Positions 17,203 to 27,314 of a stretch of 64,000 nt of DNA are shown here, piece after piece. The stretch's first letter is position 1. The number at the start of each line of letters is the position of its first letter. Source of the stretch: Acidiferrum sp963771295 (GTDB lineage Bacteria; Acidobacteriota; Terriglobia; Acidiferrales; UBA7541); assembly GCA_963771295.1 (NCBI GenBank), contig CAVYTB010000004.1, positions 124,001 to 188,000 of the forward strand, in the 5' to 3' direction. Made by a program: the position numbers and the translations under genes. Below the pieces are notes generated by a model that searched no databases, was not told the DNA's origin, and saw only the letters and a list, made by a program, of their open reading frames with translations.

Positions 17203-18999
17203 TCATTTTGGCTTTGGTTTGAAAGTGTCGACAATGCCGCTGCCTTCGCGAATGGTGAGAATCTGGTTGGCCTTCACCTGCGTGAAGCGTTCCACTTTTT
17301 GCGTCGTTGGCCATTTCACTTCCACAATATCGGCGGCCTGAGCTTTGCCCAGCCCGAAGTGCAGGCGCAAATCGGATTGCGACATAACGCTTGCTCCGCT
17401 GTGAACTTCATCCATTTGCGCGTGATTGCCGGTGACAACGCGCACGCGAGCGCCAATTGCAGTGCGATTGCATTTCGTTCCAAGCAATTTGATCTTGAGC
17501 CAGTTTTGCAAATTGCCGCCGTCGTTGCGCAGCAGGGAAGGAAGGTCGTTCATGTTCAAGACCAGCGCGTCAATATCGCCGTCGTTGTCATAGTCTCCGA
17601 ATGCCGCGCCGCGACTGGAAAAACGCTCGCTGATGCCGGGGCCCAGTTCTGAGGAAACATCCTTGAATCTGCCGCCGCCGAGATTCTTGTAGACCAGGCG
17701 CGGGTTTTTGAAAGTTTGGCCGAGGTGATGCATTTCGATTTCCGGGTAGACGTGTCCGTTGACCTGCAGGATATCCGGCCAGCCGTCATTGTCGTAGTCG
17801 AGGAAGCCGCAGCCCCAGGCAACGTACTGATTGTTGATGCCGACGCCGGAAGAAAAGGCTTCATCGGTGAAAGTGCCGTCGCCGTTGTTGTGATACAGAT
17901 TGCAGGTGTCGTCGGCAAAGTTAGTTTTGAAAATGTCGAACCAGCCATCACAATCGTAATCACCAATGGCGAGGCCCATTCCGGCTTGTTCGTGACCATT
18001 TTCGTTGTACGCGCAACCCGCGCCGACGGCAACGTCGGTAAAAGTGCCGTCGTGATTATTGTGGAACAGAATGCTGGGCTCGGAATCCACGGCGACATAA
18101 ATGTCGGGCCAACCATCGTTGTCGAAGTCGTAGGAAACAGCAGTGATGGAATAGCGCGGTCCGGGTTTCAGGATGCCGGCTTTTTCGGTGACGTCGGTAA
18201 ACGTGCCGTCGCCATTGTTGTGAAAGAGATTGTTGGTATCGCCTGCCAGACCACGCGGGCCGCACATCACGGGAATCCCTTTCCACTGGCAAGAGGCGGC
18301 GTCGCCAGGATTGGCGGTGGTGGCGGGATCGAGCTTGATGTAATTGCAAACAAATAGATCCAGGTGGCCATCGCGGTCGTAGTCGAACCAGGTGCAACCG
18401 GAACCCCAGCGAACGACTTCATTGTAGAGACCGGCTTTTCGCGTGACGTCGGTGAAGGTGCCGTCGCCATTATTGTGGAAAAGGATGTTGTGCCCCCAGA
18501 AGCAGCAGAACAGATCGTCCCAGCCATCATTGTCGTAGTCGCCGACGCACACGCCGGTTTGCCAACCCGTGCGGCCGAGTCCGGATTTTTCGGTAACGTC
18601 GGTGAAGGTGCCGTCGCGATTATTTTTGTAGAGGTGCGAGGTGGGCGCGGCGCCGGCAGGCCATTTAGCGTCGAGGCGCGAGCCGTTCGTCAGATAGATA
18701 TCCAGCCAGCCATCGTTGTCGTAGTCGAAGAAGCCGATGCCGCTGCCCTTCGCTTCAATGATCAGGCGCTTGTGGTCCAACCCACCCCACACATTCGGTA
18801 TGGTCAGCCCAGCTTCGCGAGCCACATCGACGAAAGTGACAGGCGAGGCCGCGGGCGTGTGCGGAAGCGATTTTGCTTCGAGAATGGCCGAGCAGTTCCA
18901 CTTCCTCACGGGCGTAGCTAGCGCGTCGAGCAGCGTGGCGCCGAGCGCCACGAGAGAAGAACCGAGAAATCGCCTGCGTGGGATATGCATGGAGGTCAT
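17203..18999 (-). CDS. CRTAC1-like secreted protein: FG-GAP/VCBS propeller plus ASPIC/UnbV domain
   Basis: The protein has 598 residues. It starts with a twin-arginine-like signal (MHIPRRRFLGSSLVALGATLL). About seven repeats of the type HNNGDGTFTDVTEKAG...GDYDNDGWDDLF fill residues 50-470; each carries a calcium-binding D-x-D/N-x-D-G loop of an integrin-like beta propeller. The C-terminal ASPIC/UnbV segment follows (IGARVRVVTGNHAQMDEVHSGASVMSQSDLRLHFGLGKA). Such proteins are secreted and mostly uncharacterised. It is the last gene of a four-gene operon and its first four bases overlap the preceding gene. A role in cell-surface binding is inferred from the fold only. Confidence 0.85.
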   Translation of the reverse strand: MTSMHIPRRRFLGSSLVALGATLLDALATPVRKWNCSAILEAKSLPHTPAASPVTFVDVAREAGLTIPNVWGGLDHKRLIIEAKGSGIGFFDYDNDGWLDIYLTNGSRLDAKWPAGAAPTSHLYKNNRDGTFTDVTEKSGLGRTGWQTGVCVGDYDNDGWDDLFCCFWGHNILFHNNGDGTFTDVTRKAGLYNEVVRWGSGCTWFDYDRDGHLDLFVCNYIKLDPATTANPGDAASCQWKGIPVMCGPRGLAGDTNNLFHNNGDGTFTDVTEKAGILKPGPRYSITAVSYDFDNDGWPDIYVAVDSEPSILFHNNHDGTFTDVAVGAGCAYNENGHEQAGMGLAIGDYDCDGWFDIFKTNFADDTCNLYHNNGDGTFTDEAFSSGVGINNQYVAWGCGFLDYDNDGWPDILQVNGHVYPEIEMHHLGQTFKNPRLVYKNLGGGRFKDVSSELGPGISERFSSRGAAFGDYDNDGDIDALVLNMNDLPSLLRNDGGNLQNWLKIKLLGTKCNRTAIGARVRVVTGNHAQMDEVHSGASVMSQSDLRLHFGLGKAQAADIVEVKWPTTQKVERFTQVKANQILTIREGSGIVDTFKPKPK

Positions 19000-20765
19000 C
19001 GGCTGGGGACCTTAGGAAAATTCTTCGGCACAATTCCGGTGCCTTCTTTGACGGCGATGATTTGATCGAGCGGGAGGTTGGTGAGGCGATCGACCTGTCC
19101 GTTGGGCCAAGTGATTTCCAGCGAGTTGATCTTCGTGCGCTTTCCGAGACCAAAATGAATTCGAGGATCACTGGCCGACATGTAGCCCATGCCGCCCTTT
19201 GCCTGCTCTACAGCGACAAATCCCTCGGAGGTCAATTTCAATGACGCGCCGATTCCGTCACGATTCGATTTTGTGCCAATCAGCAGAACTTCCAGCCAAT
19301 GATTCGCGTTGCCGCCGTCGTTGCGCAGGATTTCCGGATAATCGCCGCGAACATTCACCGCGATGTCGAGATCGCCGTCATTATCGAAATCAGCTGTGGC
19401 CAAGCCACGGCCAGCGATGGGTCGAATGAAGTCGGGACCGAGCGAATCGGAGACTTTCTGGAACTTACCTTTGCCGAGATTGCGGAACATCAGCAGCGGC
19501 TCTTTGTAAGAAACTTCGCTGTGATAAAGGGCCACGTTATCGACCATGGCGCCGTTGGCTTGCAAGATGTCTGGCCAGCCATCGTTGTCGTAGTCCATAA
19601 ACTTCATGGAGACGCCGCTCATGCCCATGGCTTTGTTTCCAATGCCAGAGGAAAAGGTGGCGTCGTCGAAAGTTCCGTTGTGATTGTTGTGATAGAGGCG
19701 GTTCAACTCGAAGTCCAAATGAGTGATGTAGAGATCCTGCCAGCCGTCGCCATCCACGTCCGCCGCGTCGATTCCCATTCCCGCTTCGTAGCGCCCGTCT
19801 TCGCTGGCAGCCATTCCCGAAACAAAGGACACATCCTCAAAGGTACCATCATGTTTGTTGAGGAAAAGAAAATTGGGCCAGGAATCATTGGCAATGGCGA
19901 TGTCGGTCCAACCGTCATTGTTAAAATCCGCAAGAACCACGCCCATGCCTTTCGATTCCGGCTTGCCCACACCCGACGCGTCGCTGACATCGGTAAACGT
20001 TCCGTCGTGGTTATTGTGGAATAGTTTGGTTTTCAGACCTTTATAGTTTCCGGGATGGCAGTAGGAGCGGTAGCCGGGCCGGTGTTCGCCGCACCATATA
20101 TTGTTCTTCGGGCTCCAGTCGATGTAATTGGTGACGACCAGATCGAGCCAGCCGTCTTTGTCGTAATCGAACCAGCCTGCGCTGGTGGACCACATACCCT
20201 GATCGGCTACGCCAGCTTTGCTGGTGACGTCGGTGAAAGTTCCGTCGCCGTTATTGTGATAGAGAATTGCGTTGCCGTAGCCGGTGACGTAGAGATCGGG
20301 GTAACCATCATTATCGAAATCGCCGACGGCTACGCCTTGGCCGTAGTGGCCTTCGCCCGCCAGTCCTGCTTTTTCCGTGACGTCGGTAAAAGTTCCGTCA
20401 CCGTTATTGTGATAGAGAGCGCAGCGCAGCGGGTGCGGCGGCTTGTAGATGTCAGTGGCGGCCGTCTGCACGAAAAAAAGATCCATCAAGCCGTCTTGGT
20501 CGTAGTCGATCCAGGCCACGCCGGTGCCCATGGTCTCCAGGTAATACTTTTCGTCGGTTTGCGTGGAATCCTGCAGAAAGGTGATGCCGGCGGACTTCCG
20601 AATATCCGTAAAATGCACGGGGATGGGGGCATCTTTCTGCTTTGTGGTTTGCGCGGATTGTGCGATCAATGCGACATTCGCGCAAAGTACGGCGCCGAAT
20701 GCAAAGAGCAAGATGAAACAGTTTCTGCAAGCGGGAAATTTTATGGTTTTGGTGATTGTCCGCAT
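18996..20765 (-). CDS. CRTAC1-like secreted protein: FG-GAP/VCBS propeller plus ASPIC/UnbV domain (paralogue)
   Basis: This 589-residue paralogue of the next gene has a Sec-type signal (hydrophobic stretch CFILLFAFGAVLCANVALIAQ) instead of a Tat signal. It has repeats such as YHNNGDGTFTDVTSKAG and GDFDNDGYPDLYVTGYG through about residue 470, and an ASPIC/UnbV end (LKLTSEGFVAVEQAKGGMGYMSASDPRIHFGLGKR). Its ATG abuts the stop of the upstream TPR gene with no gap, so translation is coupled. The two paralogues with different export signals suggest tandem duplication followed by divergence of targeting. Function unknown. Confidence 0.85.
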   Translation of the reverse strand: MRTITKTIKFPACRNCFILLFAFGAVLCANVALIAQSAQTTKQKDAPIPVHFTDIRKSAGITFLQDSTQTDEKYYLETMGTGVAWIDYDQDGLMDLFFVQTAATDIYKPPHPLRCALYHNNGDGTFTDVTEKAGLAGEGHYGQGVAVGDFDNDGYPDLYVTGYGNAILYHNNGDGTFTDVTSKAGVADQGMWSTSAGWFDYDKDGWLDLVVTNYIDWSPKNNIWCGEHRPGYRSYCHPGNYKGLKTKLFHNNHDGTFTDVSDASGVGKPESKGMGVVLADFNNDGWTDIAIANDSWPNFLFLNKHDGTFEDVSFVSGMAASEDGRYEAGMGIDAADVDGDGWQDLYITHLDFELNRLYHNNHNGTFDDATFSSGIGNKAMGMSGVSMKFMDYDNDGWPDILQANGAMVDNVALYHSEVSYKEPLLMFRNLGKGKFQKVSDSLGPDFIRPIAGRGLATADFDNDGDLDIAVNVRGDYPEILRNDGGNANHWLEVLLIGTKSNRDGIGASLKLTSEGFVAVEQAKGGMGYMSASDPRIHFGLGKRTKINSLEITWPNGQVDRLTNLPLDQIIAVKEGTGIVPKNFPKVPSR

Positions 20766-23321
20766 TCAGAGAGTCCGGTCGGCAACGGAAAGGGCAAACT
20801 GGAGAAGTTGCTGACGAGCGAGCATCGGCATTGGTTCGTTGACCACCAGCGGCATAGGCGGCGCTTTCTCCAAAGCTTCTTCAATACGATTCACGTCGAG
20901 GCCCCCCGCGTTGCTACCTTTGAAGCGGCCAAGAACTTCTTTGGCTTTTTCGATTTGGCCGGTCTGATAGTAGAAAACGCCGAGAGTGGAATAGCTGCCC
21001 GACCACTCCGGCAAAAGATCAACGGCTTGCGTCAATTGCTCGCCAGCCTGCATGGTGTTGCCCTGTAGTGCGGAGACCAATCCTTGTCCCCACAAAAGTT
21101 TTCCCGAGCCTGGAATTCGCGTGAGACCTTCCTGTAGCGTTTTTTGTGCGCCGCCCAGATCGTTTTCGCGAAGCTGTAGCAGCGTGAGGGAAAGATAATA
21201 TTGATCGTTGTCGGGATTTCGCCGGATCGCATTGCGATAAATCTGCGAAGCTTCGGGCGGTTGGCCGAGATGCGCCTTGATGTCTGCAAGCAGGGAGAGG
21301 AAGGCATCGTCTTGCTGGCCAGCGCTGGAAACTTGCTGAGCGACCTCCAAGGCCTGTTGATATTGGCCTTTGCGGAAATAAGCGTCCGCGAGATCGAACT
21401 TCACATCATCAGAATCGGGATTGGCTTTCATCGCGGACTGGAAATGCAGGATGGCATCGTCGTACAAATGGTAGCGCGCTAACAAAACGCCGATGCCGGT
21501 TTGCGTGCGGTAGTCTCCGGCGCTGAGTTGATCCAGTTGGGCGATCGCTTGATGAGCCTCCTGAACTTTTCCTAGTTTCAGGTAGCCTTCGGCGAGCAAA
21601 TACAAGTTTTCCGGCTGGTCGGGTTGCTTCTGGATCTGAGCCGACAGCTCGGTGAGATCGAGTTGCGTTTTTTCCGTGCCGGAGAGGTTCGAGCGATTGT
21701 CGAGATAATCGAAAAGGTGCTGGTAAGGATAAGGCCCGGTGGGAGCATTCTTGGAAAGCGTCTGGAAAACGCTCAAATCGCGCTGAGCGGCTTCCGTTTG
21801 GTGCAGGCTCCTCTCAACCATGGCCAGTTTGTAGTATCCCGGCGCCGGCGTGCGGCTGACGCGGACATATTTTCTGAGTAGCTCGGCGGCTTCGGCGTAT
21901 TGTTTGCTTTTAATGCGCAGATTTGCCAATTCGAGTAGCGCATCGGATTGTTCAGGATTTGCGCGCAGCGCTTCCTGGAAAAAATGTTCGGCGGCCACAT
22001 GGTTTCCCTGGCGCTCCTCGATGTATCCGAGATTGAACAGGCAGGTGGAATTTCGCGGATCTTTTTTCAGTCCTTCTTGAAAATATTTGCGCGCCTCGTC
22101 GAAGCGGCCCAAGCGGCGGTACGAGAATCCCAAAAACGCATAGGACCGCGCGGATGGATCCAATTCGATCAATCGATTGAATTCCTCGATGGCCTTTTCC
22201 ACTTTGCCGGACATGAAGTAGCTTTCGCCGAGCGCGGCGTGCAGGTCGGCGCGCTGAGGAGCGAGTTTCAGACCGGATTCCAGCAGGGGAATGGAGTCCT
22301 CGTAATAATTCTGTGACATGCTGACGCGCGCGAGGGAGTAGATGATATCGATGTCGTCGGGTGCGAGCTTATGGCCGCGCACTAGCAGATCCAGTGCGTC
22401 GACCGGCTTCTGCTGCGCGGTGTAGACCTGCGCGAGGAGATACAGCGTTTCGGGCGAATCAGGTTTCAGGACCAGGGCGCGCTTCAGAACGAGTTCAGCT
22501 TTCGTATACTCGTTGCCCTGCAGATAGACGTCACCGAGGTTGTACAGAATTTCGAAAGTCTGAGGCTGCAACCCATTCGCTTGCTCGAGTTCGAGTTGCG
22601 CGGCGCGTTGCTGTTTTTCGGCGGCCAGCAATACGCCCAGTGTGAAGTGCACCTGCACGTTGTCTTTGTTTTGTGCAGAGAGTTCCTGCGCCGTCTTCAA
22701 CGCTTCTGCAGTCCTGTGCGCCTCGAGATAGGCTCTCGTCAGCGTGATGCGCGAAGCAATTGTTTGCGGGTGGATTCGCAGCAAGCAGGGAATTGCTTCG
22801 GTTGGATGTTTCTTGGTTAAGAGTACAAGGCTCAGATTGTAATTGCCGTCGTCATCCGCAGGATTGACGCGCAAAACCTCGCGAAACTCTTTTTCAGCGA
22901 GATCCAGGTTTCCTTGCGCGACATACAGGTTGCCCAAGTCGTTGCGAATTCCAGTGGCTTTCGGATCGAGTTTCAATCCTTGCTGGAACGCGGTGAGAGC
23001 CTCAGGATAATTCTTTTCTGCTGTGTAGACGAGCCCCAGAAGCGCGTAGCCCTGAGCGTTGTAAGGATTCTGCTGCAGTTCTTGTTGAATCCGGATTCTA
23101 GCGTCCGCGAACTTGCCCTGCTGGATTAGTTCTTGCGCATCCGCAAAAGGGGATGGAGCCTGGGAAGCCGGGTGTGTCGTTTGCTTGGTCTGCGGGGCTT
23201 GTTGGGCGGCAAAGGCTTGCGGCGCGAAGAATATTAGCGATAGGGAGGCGGCGGTGATGCATGGCCACGTTAGCCGGGTCGTCGTGCAGATTGTCTGCCG
23301 CACAAAACCGCGAATATTCAT
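20766..23321 (-). CDS. Large exported tetratricopeptide-repeat protein
   Basis: The protein has 851 residues: signal peptide (about residues 1-38, ending PQAFA), a short Ala/Gln/Pro linker, then TPR units nearly to the end (for example EALTAFQQGLKLDPKATGIRNDLGNLYVAQGNLDLAEKEF, following the W-x2-L-G-x2-Y-x8-A-x3-F-x2-A-x4-P pattern). About 20 helical-hairpin repeats fit in this length. TPR solenoids bind peptides or partner proteins. An upstream GTG at 23366 is in frame, but the ATG at 23321 directly begins a good signal peptide and has AAAGGA upstream. It lies between the giant fusion and two FG-GAP genes, so it may scaffold them. Confidence 0.82.
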   Translation of the reverse strand: MNIRGFVRQTICTTTRLTWPCITAASLSLIFFAPQAFAAQQAPQTKQTTHPASQAPSPFADAQELIQQGKFADARIRIQQELQQNPYNAQGYALLGLVYTAEKNYPEALTAFQQGLKLDPKATGIRNDLGNLYVAQGNLDLAEKEFREVLRVNPADDDGNYNLSLVLLTKKHPTEAIPCLLRIHPQTIASRITLTRAYLEAHRTAEALKTAQELSAQNKDNVQVHFTLGVLLAAEKQQRAAQLELEQANGLQPQTFEILYNLGDVYLQGNEYTKAELVLKRALVLKPDSPETLYLLAQVYTAQQKPVDALDLLVRGHKLAPDDIDIIYSLARVSMSQNYYEDSIPLLESGLKLAPQRADLHAALGESYFMSGKVEKAIEEFNRLIELDPSARSYAFLGFSYRRLGRFDEARKYFQEGLKKDPRNSTCLFNLGYIEERQGNHVAAEHFFQEALRANPEQSDALLELANLRIKSKQYAEAAELLRKYVRVSRTPAPGYYKLAMVERSLHQTEAAQRDLSVFQTLSKNAPTGPYPYQHLFDYLDNRSNLSGTEKTQLDLTELSAQIQKQPDQPENLYLLAEGYLKLGKVQEAHQAIAQLDQLSAGDYRTQTGIGVLLARYHLYDDAILHFQSAMKANPDSDDVKFDLADAYFRKGQYQQALEVAQQVSSAGQQDDAFLSLLADIKAHLGQPPEASQIYRNAIRRNPDNDQYYLSLTLLQLRENDLGGAQKTLQEGLTRIPGSGKLLWGQGLVSALQGNTMQAGEQLTQAVDLLPEWSGSYSTLGVFYYQTGQIEKAKEVLGRFKGSNAGGLDVNRIEEALEKAPPMPLVVNEPMPMLARQQLLQFALSVADRTL

Positions 23322-23372
23322 GAACGACGTTCCTTTGGCGCGCACGTATTTTAGGAAAGAATCCACAAAAAG

Positions 23373-26300
23373 TTAATTTAGCATTTCCAGAGTCTGCAGA
23401 GCCAATTTGTGCTGCGGTTGTTGGCGCAGCAATGCCTGCAATACTTCTTTGGCTTTTTCCTTGTCGTTCAACACGACGTAGAGCTTGGCCAGATTGAGGT
23501 AGGCCTGGTCAAAGCTGGGAGCAACCTGGATGCACGTCTCGAACTGTTGCTTCGCTTCCGAATATCGCGATTGGCGCACGAGGAGGATGCCCAGATTATT
23601 CAAGGCTTCGGCATAATCGGGGCGCAGCGCAACGGCCTTGCTCAGATAATCGGCGGCGCGATCCAGCTGGTTCTGGCGGGCGTAGAGCATTCCGACACTG
23701 TAATTCGCTTCAGGATCGTTGGGCGAGGCGTCGAGAGCCTGCTGGAGGAGCTTTTGTGCGTCGGCCAGATTTCCTTTGCGACGCAGCAGATTCCCGAGGT
23801 TTAAGAGCGCGGTGACATAGGCTGGCCTGAACTGGATGGAGCGTTCAAAATTCTTGATGGCTTCATCTTCCTGGCCCTGCTGCGCGGAAACCATGCCGAG
23901 ATTGTTCCAGGCTTCCGCATAGTTGGGGCGCAGCTTAACCGCTTGTTCGAGATAGCGGCGCGCGTCCGGCAGTGAGTTCCGTCGAAGGTACAGCGTTCCC
24001 AGGTTGTAGTAGGCGATTGGGTCATCGGGCTTTGCGAGAATCACTTGCTGGAATTCTGCTGCGGCCTCTTCGAGATAACCGCGTTGGAACATCGCGACGC
24101 CATAGGTGAGATCGTTGCGCTGGAACTCGTCCTGAAGGGGAGTGCCTTTCATGGGCAGCGCTTTCTGGAGAAATGCGGCGGGAGTATCGGGAATCGAGCG
24201 CAAGTCGTCCAGCAGATGCGCGGGATCGATTGTCGCTTGATAAACCTTGACGATCATACCGTCGCGATTCAAGAGGAACGAGGTGGGAAGCGCAAGGTCC
24301 CTGCGACGGTCGAACAAATAGCGATAGATGATGTTGTAGACGCCGGCAAGGTGCGGAGTTGCCAGAAGAATGGACAACGAAATCTCTTGTTTGGCCGCAA
24401 ACGAGCGAATCGCAGCCGAATCCTGGGGATCATCGAAATTGAGGCATAGAACGTGAAGGTTACGTGACGCGTATTCCGCCTGCTGCGTTTGGAGGAGACG
24501 CAACTGGTTGGCGCAATCGGGGGCCGCGGTCGCCCAGAAATGCAGCAGAACAAAGTTTCCGCGAAGCGACTTGAGTTCCTGCGCATTCCCAGCCAGATCC
24601 GGCAAAGAAAAGTCTGGAGCATGCAACGGCTGGATCAGCCAGGTTTCGACGGAAAGAGGCAATGGTTCGATTGTGTGTGGCTCGCCTGCGCGCTCATACG
24701 CTGCAGGTGTGGCTGCAAACGGGGTTGCGCGGAATTCCTCGGCGCCTTCCTTCAGTGCGATACGATGATTGGCAGGCAATTTTTCGAAAACTTGCGTCAG
24801 GCCGTTTGCCCAACGAACGCTGGCACGCACGACGCCTTGCGTGTTTCCCAAGCCAAAGAAGAGTTCCTTGGTGTGTTGCGACAAAAAGCCGGAACCGGCT
24901 TGCAGATATTTGGTCTGGCGATGGCCGGCCGATTCGACAGTGACGGCGGTGCCGATCGCATCGCGATTGCTGTTTGTACCCTGCAAGCGAAACGCGATGG
25001 AAGCGCCGATGTCCTTCATGGCATTGTGTAAAATCCGGATTTGCGGCGCGGTGCGGTTTTTCAGAATAATTTCCAAGCGCCCATCGCGATCGATGTCGGC
25101 GAGTGCAAATGTGCGGCTGTCGTCGATGAAATCCAGGCCAGCGACGCCGGAAATATCGGAGAACGTGCCGTCCTGGTTGTTCCAGTAGAAGACATTTCTC
25201 TCGAAGCCGTTCCAGGTTGCGTCCGAACGGATGGCCTCGTTAATCGCGTTCCAGCCGCGCTCATAGCTTTCTGAAGGAGTGGCGTTCGCCGGAGATTTTG
25301 CGACCACTTGGCGCCAGAAAAAACTGGAGGCATCGAGGGCGTTGTGGCCGGAGATGTAGCCGTTGGCGATGTAGAGATCCGGGTAGCCGTCGTGGTCAAA
25401 GTCCCACGCATCGGTGGACCACGACCAGCGGCCCATTTCGACCCCGGCTTGTGCAGCCACATTCTGGAACTTTCCGTCCCCCAGATTGCGGTACAGCGAA
25501 TTGCCAATCATGTGGCGCCGATAAAGCGCGCGAATGTTTTTGGGTTCTTGAGCGTGAAAATGTGGCTGGCCAAAAACGCGCATGCCCGCAGCGACCCACA
25601 TGCCTGCGGCGTAGATGTCTTGCTTTCCATCGTTGTCGAAATCCAGCCAGCAGGCGCTCATGCCCGCTCCGGCTTCGTCGACTTTGGCATCGGTAGAGGC
25701 GGCGGCAAATGTTCCGTCACCTTTGTTGCGATACAGATTGTTGCGGCCAAAATCATTCACGACATACAAATCCGGCCAGCCGTCGGAGTTGCAGTCGCCC
25801 CAGGTACACGCGAAGGTGTAGCGATCGTTCTCGACGTTTAATCCGGCAGCTAGGGTTCGGTCTTGAAACGTTCCGTTTCCTTCGTTGTGGAACAGAAAGT
25901 TTGGAGGACCGTTGCGCGCGTCGAAATAGGGAACGGGATAGTGGTATTGATCGAGTCCGAGATAGTAGGTGTAGAGACCAAAATAGACATCCAGTCGCCC
26001 GTCGCGGTCGTAGTCGGCGATTGCGGCGTGTGTGAAAGTTCCTTGCGGAGGCTGCGCAAACTTGAACGCGTCGCGCTGGAGAGAAAATTTTCCGTTTCCC
26101 TGATTCAGAAATAGCAGAGGGCCGCTACCACAGACCACGAGTAGATCCTGAAGACCGCGATTCCGAAAATCCGCAAAGAGGGCACACGCGGTTCCATCCA
26201 GGACACCGACGCCTGCAGCTTCCGTTACGTCTTCGAAAGTTCCATCGCCGCGATTGCGGTACAGGCGGTTGGGAAGTCCCGGAGGCTGGCAGACATAGAG

Positions 26301-27209
26301 ATCATCCAGACCATCATTGTCGAAGTCGCCGGCGGCGAGACCACGATTGCCGTAAACGTCGATGCCGACGGCGCCGTCTAGAATCGTGCGCCAGTAGTCC
26401 ATTCCATGAATCATCTGGCTTTGGTAGGAGTCGGTGTGTCCGAGGGCTTGTTGGGTGACATCAAGGAAAATGGGTTGTTGCGCGCGGCTGAAAGATTCTT
26501 GTGTCGCGGTCCAGCGATGGACACGCCAGCCGGTAGCGTCGACATATCGCCACTCCGTGGACCAATAGCCGATGCGTTCCTCGCGCTGTGAGTCGCGGAG
26601 CTGGCCAACAAAGTCGTAGCGAATCTCGGCGCGGACGTTCAAAGGAGAGTCGGAGGTCTGCTCGATTCCCACGATTTGAAATTCCGCCGTTTCTGCGCGC
26701 GTAAACGGTGCGAAGTAAGCTTGCATTTGCTGAAGAAAGTGATCTCGGCCCAACAGCGCTTCGTTCGCGAAGCTTCTTTTGCCGGCGGTAATCCCATTTG
26801 CCGAGCGCAGTGTTTTCTCCTGCGTTGCATTGAGCGAGACGGCCTGGAGCGACGAGTCCAGTAATTTCGCAAGGACGTTCAAGCTTGCCGGGCTCGATCG
26901 CAGCTCACGCGCCCATTCTTCCAGGTGCCGCGCGATTTCCGCGGCATACTTTTCCGCGACGAATTCGTCGCTGCCCGGCGGGATATACCGAAGAACATCA
27001 TCCAGCGGAGATTTCGCGGGATAGTGCGGGGTCAATCGAAAATCCGCCAGCGGGAAGGATGAACCTGGGTCCTGGAGTGTTCCAGGAGACAAGGAGCGAA
27101 ATGCCGCGGAATGCAGCGGCGCCGGGAGATACAACAAGGGAGCCCAGCGCAGCGTTGCCAGAAAAGTTCGGCGCGACACTAACCGTTGATTCTCTTTTTT
27201 ATGCGGCAT
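23373..27209 (-). CDS. Giant fusion: FG-GAP/ASPIC propeller + thioredoxin-like domain + TPR array, Tat-exported
   Basis: This 1278-residue protein begins MPHKKENQRLVSRRTFLATL, a twin-arginine signal. Four regions can be read in order. Residues about 60-270 form an unrecognised alpha/beta domain. FG-GAP repeats (GLAAGDFDNDGLDDLYV and others) extend to about 690 and end in an ASPIC/UnbV block (VTVESAGHRQTKYLQAGSGFLSQHTKELFFGLG). About 820-970 is an AhpC/TlpA-type redoxin domain (FSLPDLAGNAQELKSLRG), and from about 1010 to the end there are eight or so TPRs. The redoxin's CxxC site reads A-P-D-C, so only one Cys is kept. It is first in the operon. The in-frame TTG at 27272 is a less likely start. 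Confidence 0.83.
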   Translation of the reverse strand: MPHKKENQRLVSRRTFLATLRWAPLLYLPAPLHSAAFRSLSPGTLQDPGSSFPLADFRLTPHYPAKSPLDDVLRYIPPGSDEFVAEKYAAEIARHLEEWARELRSSPASLNVLAKLLDSSLQAVSLNATQEKTLRSANGITAGKRSFANEALLGRDHFLQQMQAYFAPFTRAETAEFQIVGIEQTSDSPLNVRAEIRYDFVGQLRDSQREERIGYWSTEWRYVDATGWRVHRWTATQESFSRAQQPIFLDVTQQALGHTDSYQSQMIHGMDYWRTILDGAVGIDVYGNRGLAAGDFDNDGLDDLYVCQPPGLPNRLYRNRGDGTFEDVTEAAGVGVLDGTACALFADFRNRGLQDLLVVCGSGPLLFLNQGNGKFSLQRDAFKFAQPPQGTFTHAAIADYDRDGRLDVYFGLYTYYLGLDQYHYPVPYFDARNGPPNFLFHNEGNGTFQDRTLAAGLNVENDRYTFACTWGDCNSDGWPDLYVVNDFGRNNLYRNKGDGTFAAASTDAKVDEAGAGMSACWLDFDNDGKQDIYAAGMWVAAGMRVFGQPHFHAQEPKNIRALYRRHMIGNSLYRNLGDGKFQNVAAQAGVEMGRWSWSTDAWDFDHDGYPDLYIANGYISGHNALDASSFFWRQVVAKSPANATPSESYERGWNAINEAIRSDATWNGFERNVFYWNNQDGTFSDISGVAGLDFIDDSRTFALADIDRDGRLEIILKNRTAPQIRILHNAMKDIGASIAFRLQGTNSNRDAIGTAVTVESAGHRQTKYLQAGSGFLSQHTKELFFGLGNTQGVVRASVRWANGLTQVFEKLPANHRIALKEGAEEFRATPFAATPAAYERAGEPHTIEPLPLSVETWLIQPLHAPDFSLPDLAGNAQELKSLRGNFVLLHFWATAAPDCANQLRLLQTQQAEYASRNLHVLCLNFDDPQDSAAIRSFAAKQEISLSILLATPHLAGVYNIIYRYLFDRRRDLALPTSFLLNRDGMIVKVYQATIDPAHLLDDLRSIPDTPAAFLQKALPMKGTPLQDEFQRNDLTYGVAMFQRGYLEEAAAEFQQVILAKPDDPIAYYNLGTLYLRRNSLPDARRYLEQAVKLRPNYAEAWNNLGMVSAQQGQEDEAIKNFERSIQFRPAYVTALLNLGNLLRRKGNLADAQKLLQQALDASPNDPEANYSVGMLYARQNQLDRAADYLSKAVALRPDYAEALNNLGILLVRQSRYSEAKQQFETCIQVAPSFDQAYLNLAKLYVVLNDKEKAKEVLQALLRQQPQHKLALQTLEMLN

Positions 27210-27314
27210 CCCGGATGCTCGTGAATCCTCGCCCCAGCGTGGAATGCTAGCATCCAAACGAAATGGGGCCAAACTGGGCGGTTTCTGGATTTAAAGATGG
27301 AAGAATAGAAGCCG

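Noticed and set aside
17203..20765. Regularly repeated DNA resembling a CRISPR or tandem-repeat array
   Set aside because: The repeated stretches encode the HNNGDGTFTDVT-type FG-GAP units in an uninterrupted reading frame. Repeats are imperfect and spacing varies, with no unique spacers between identical repeats.
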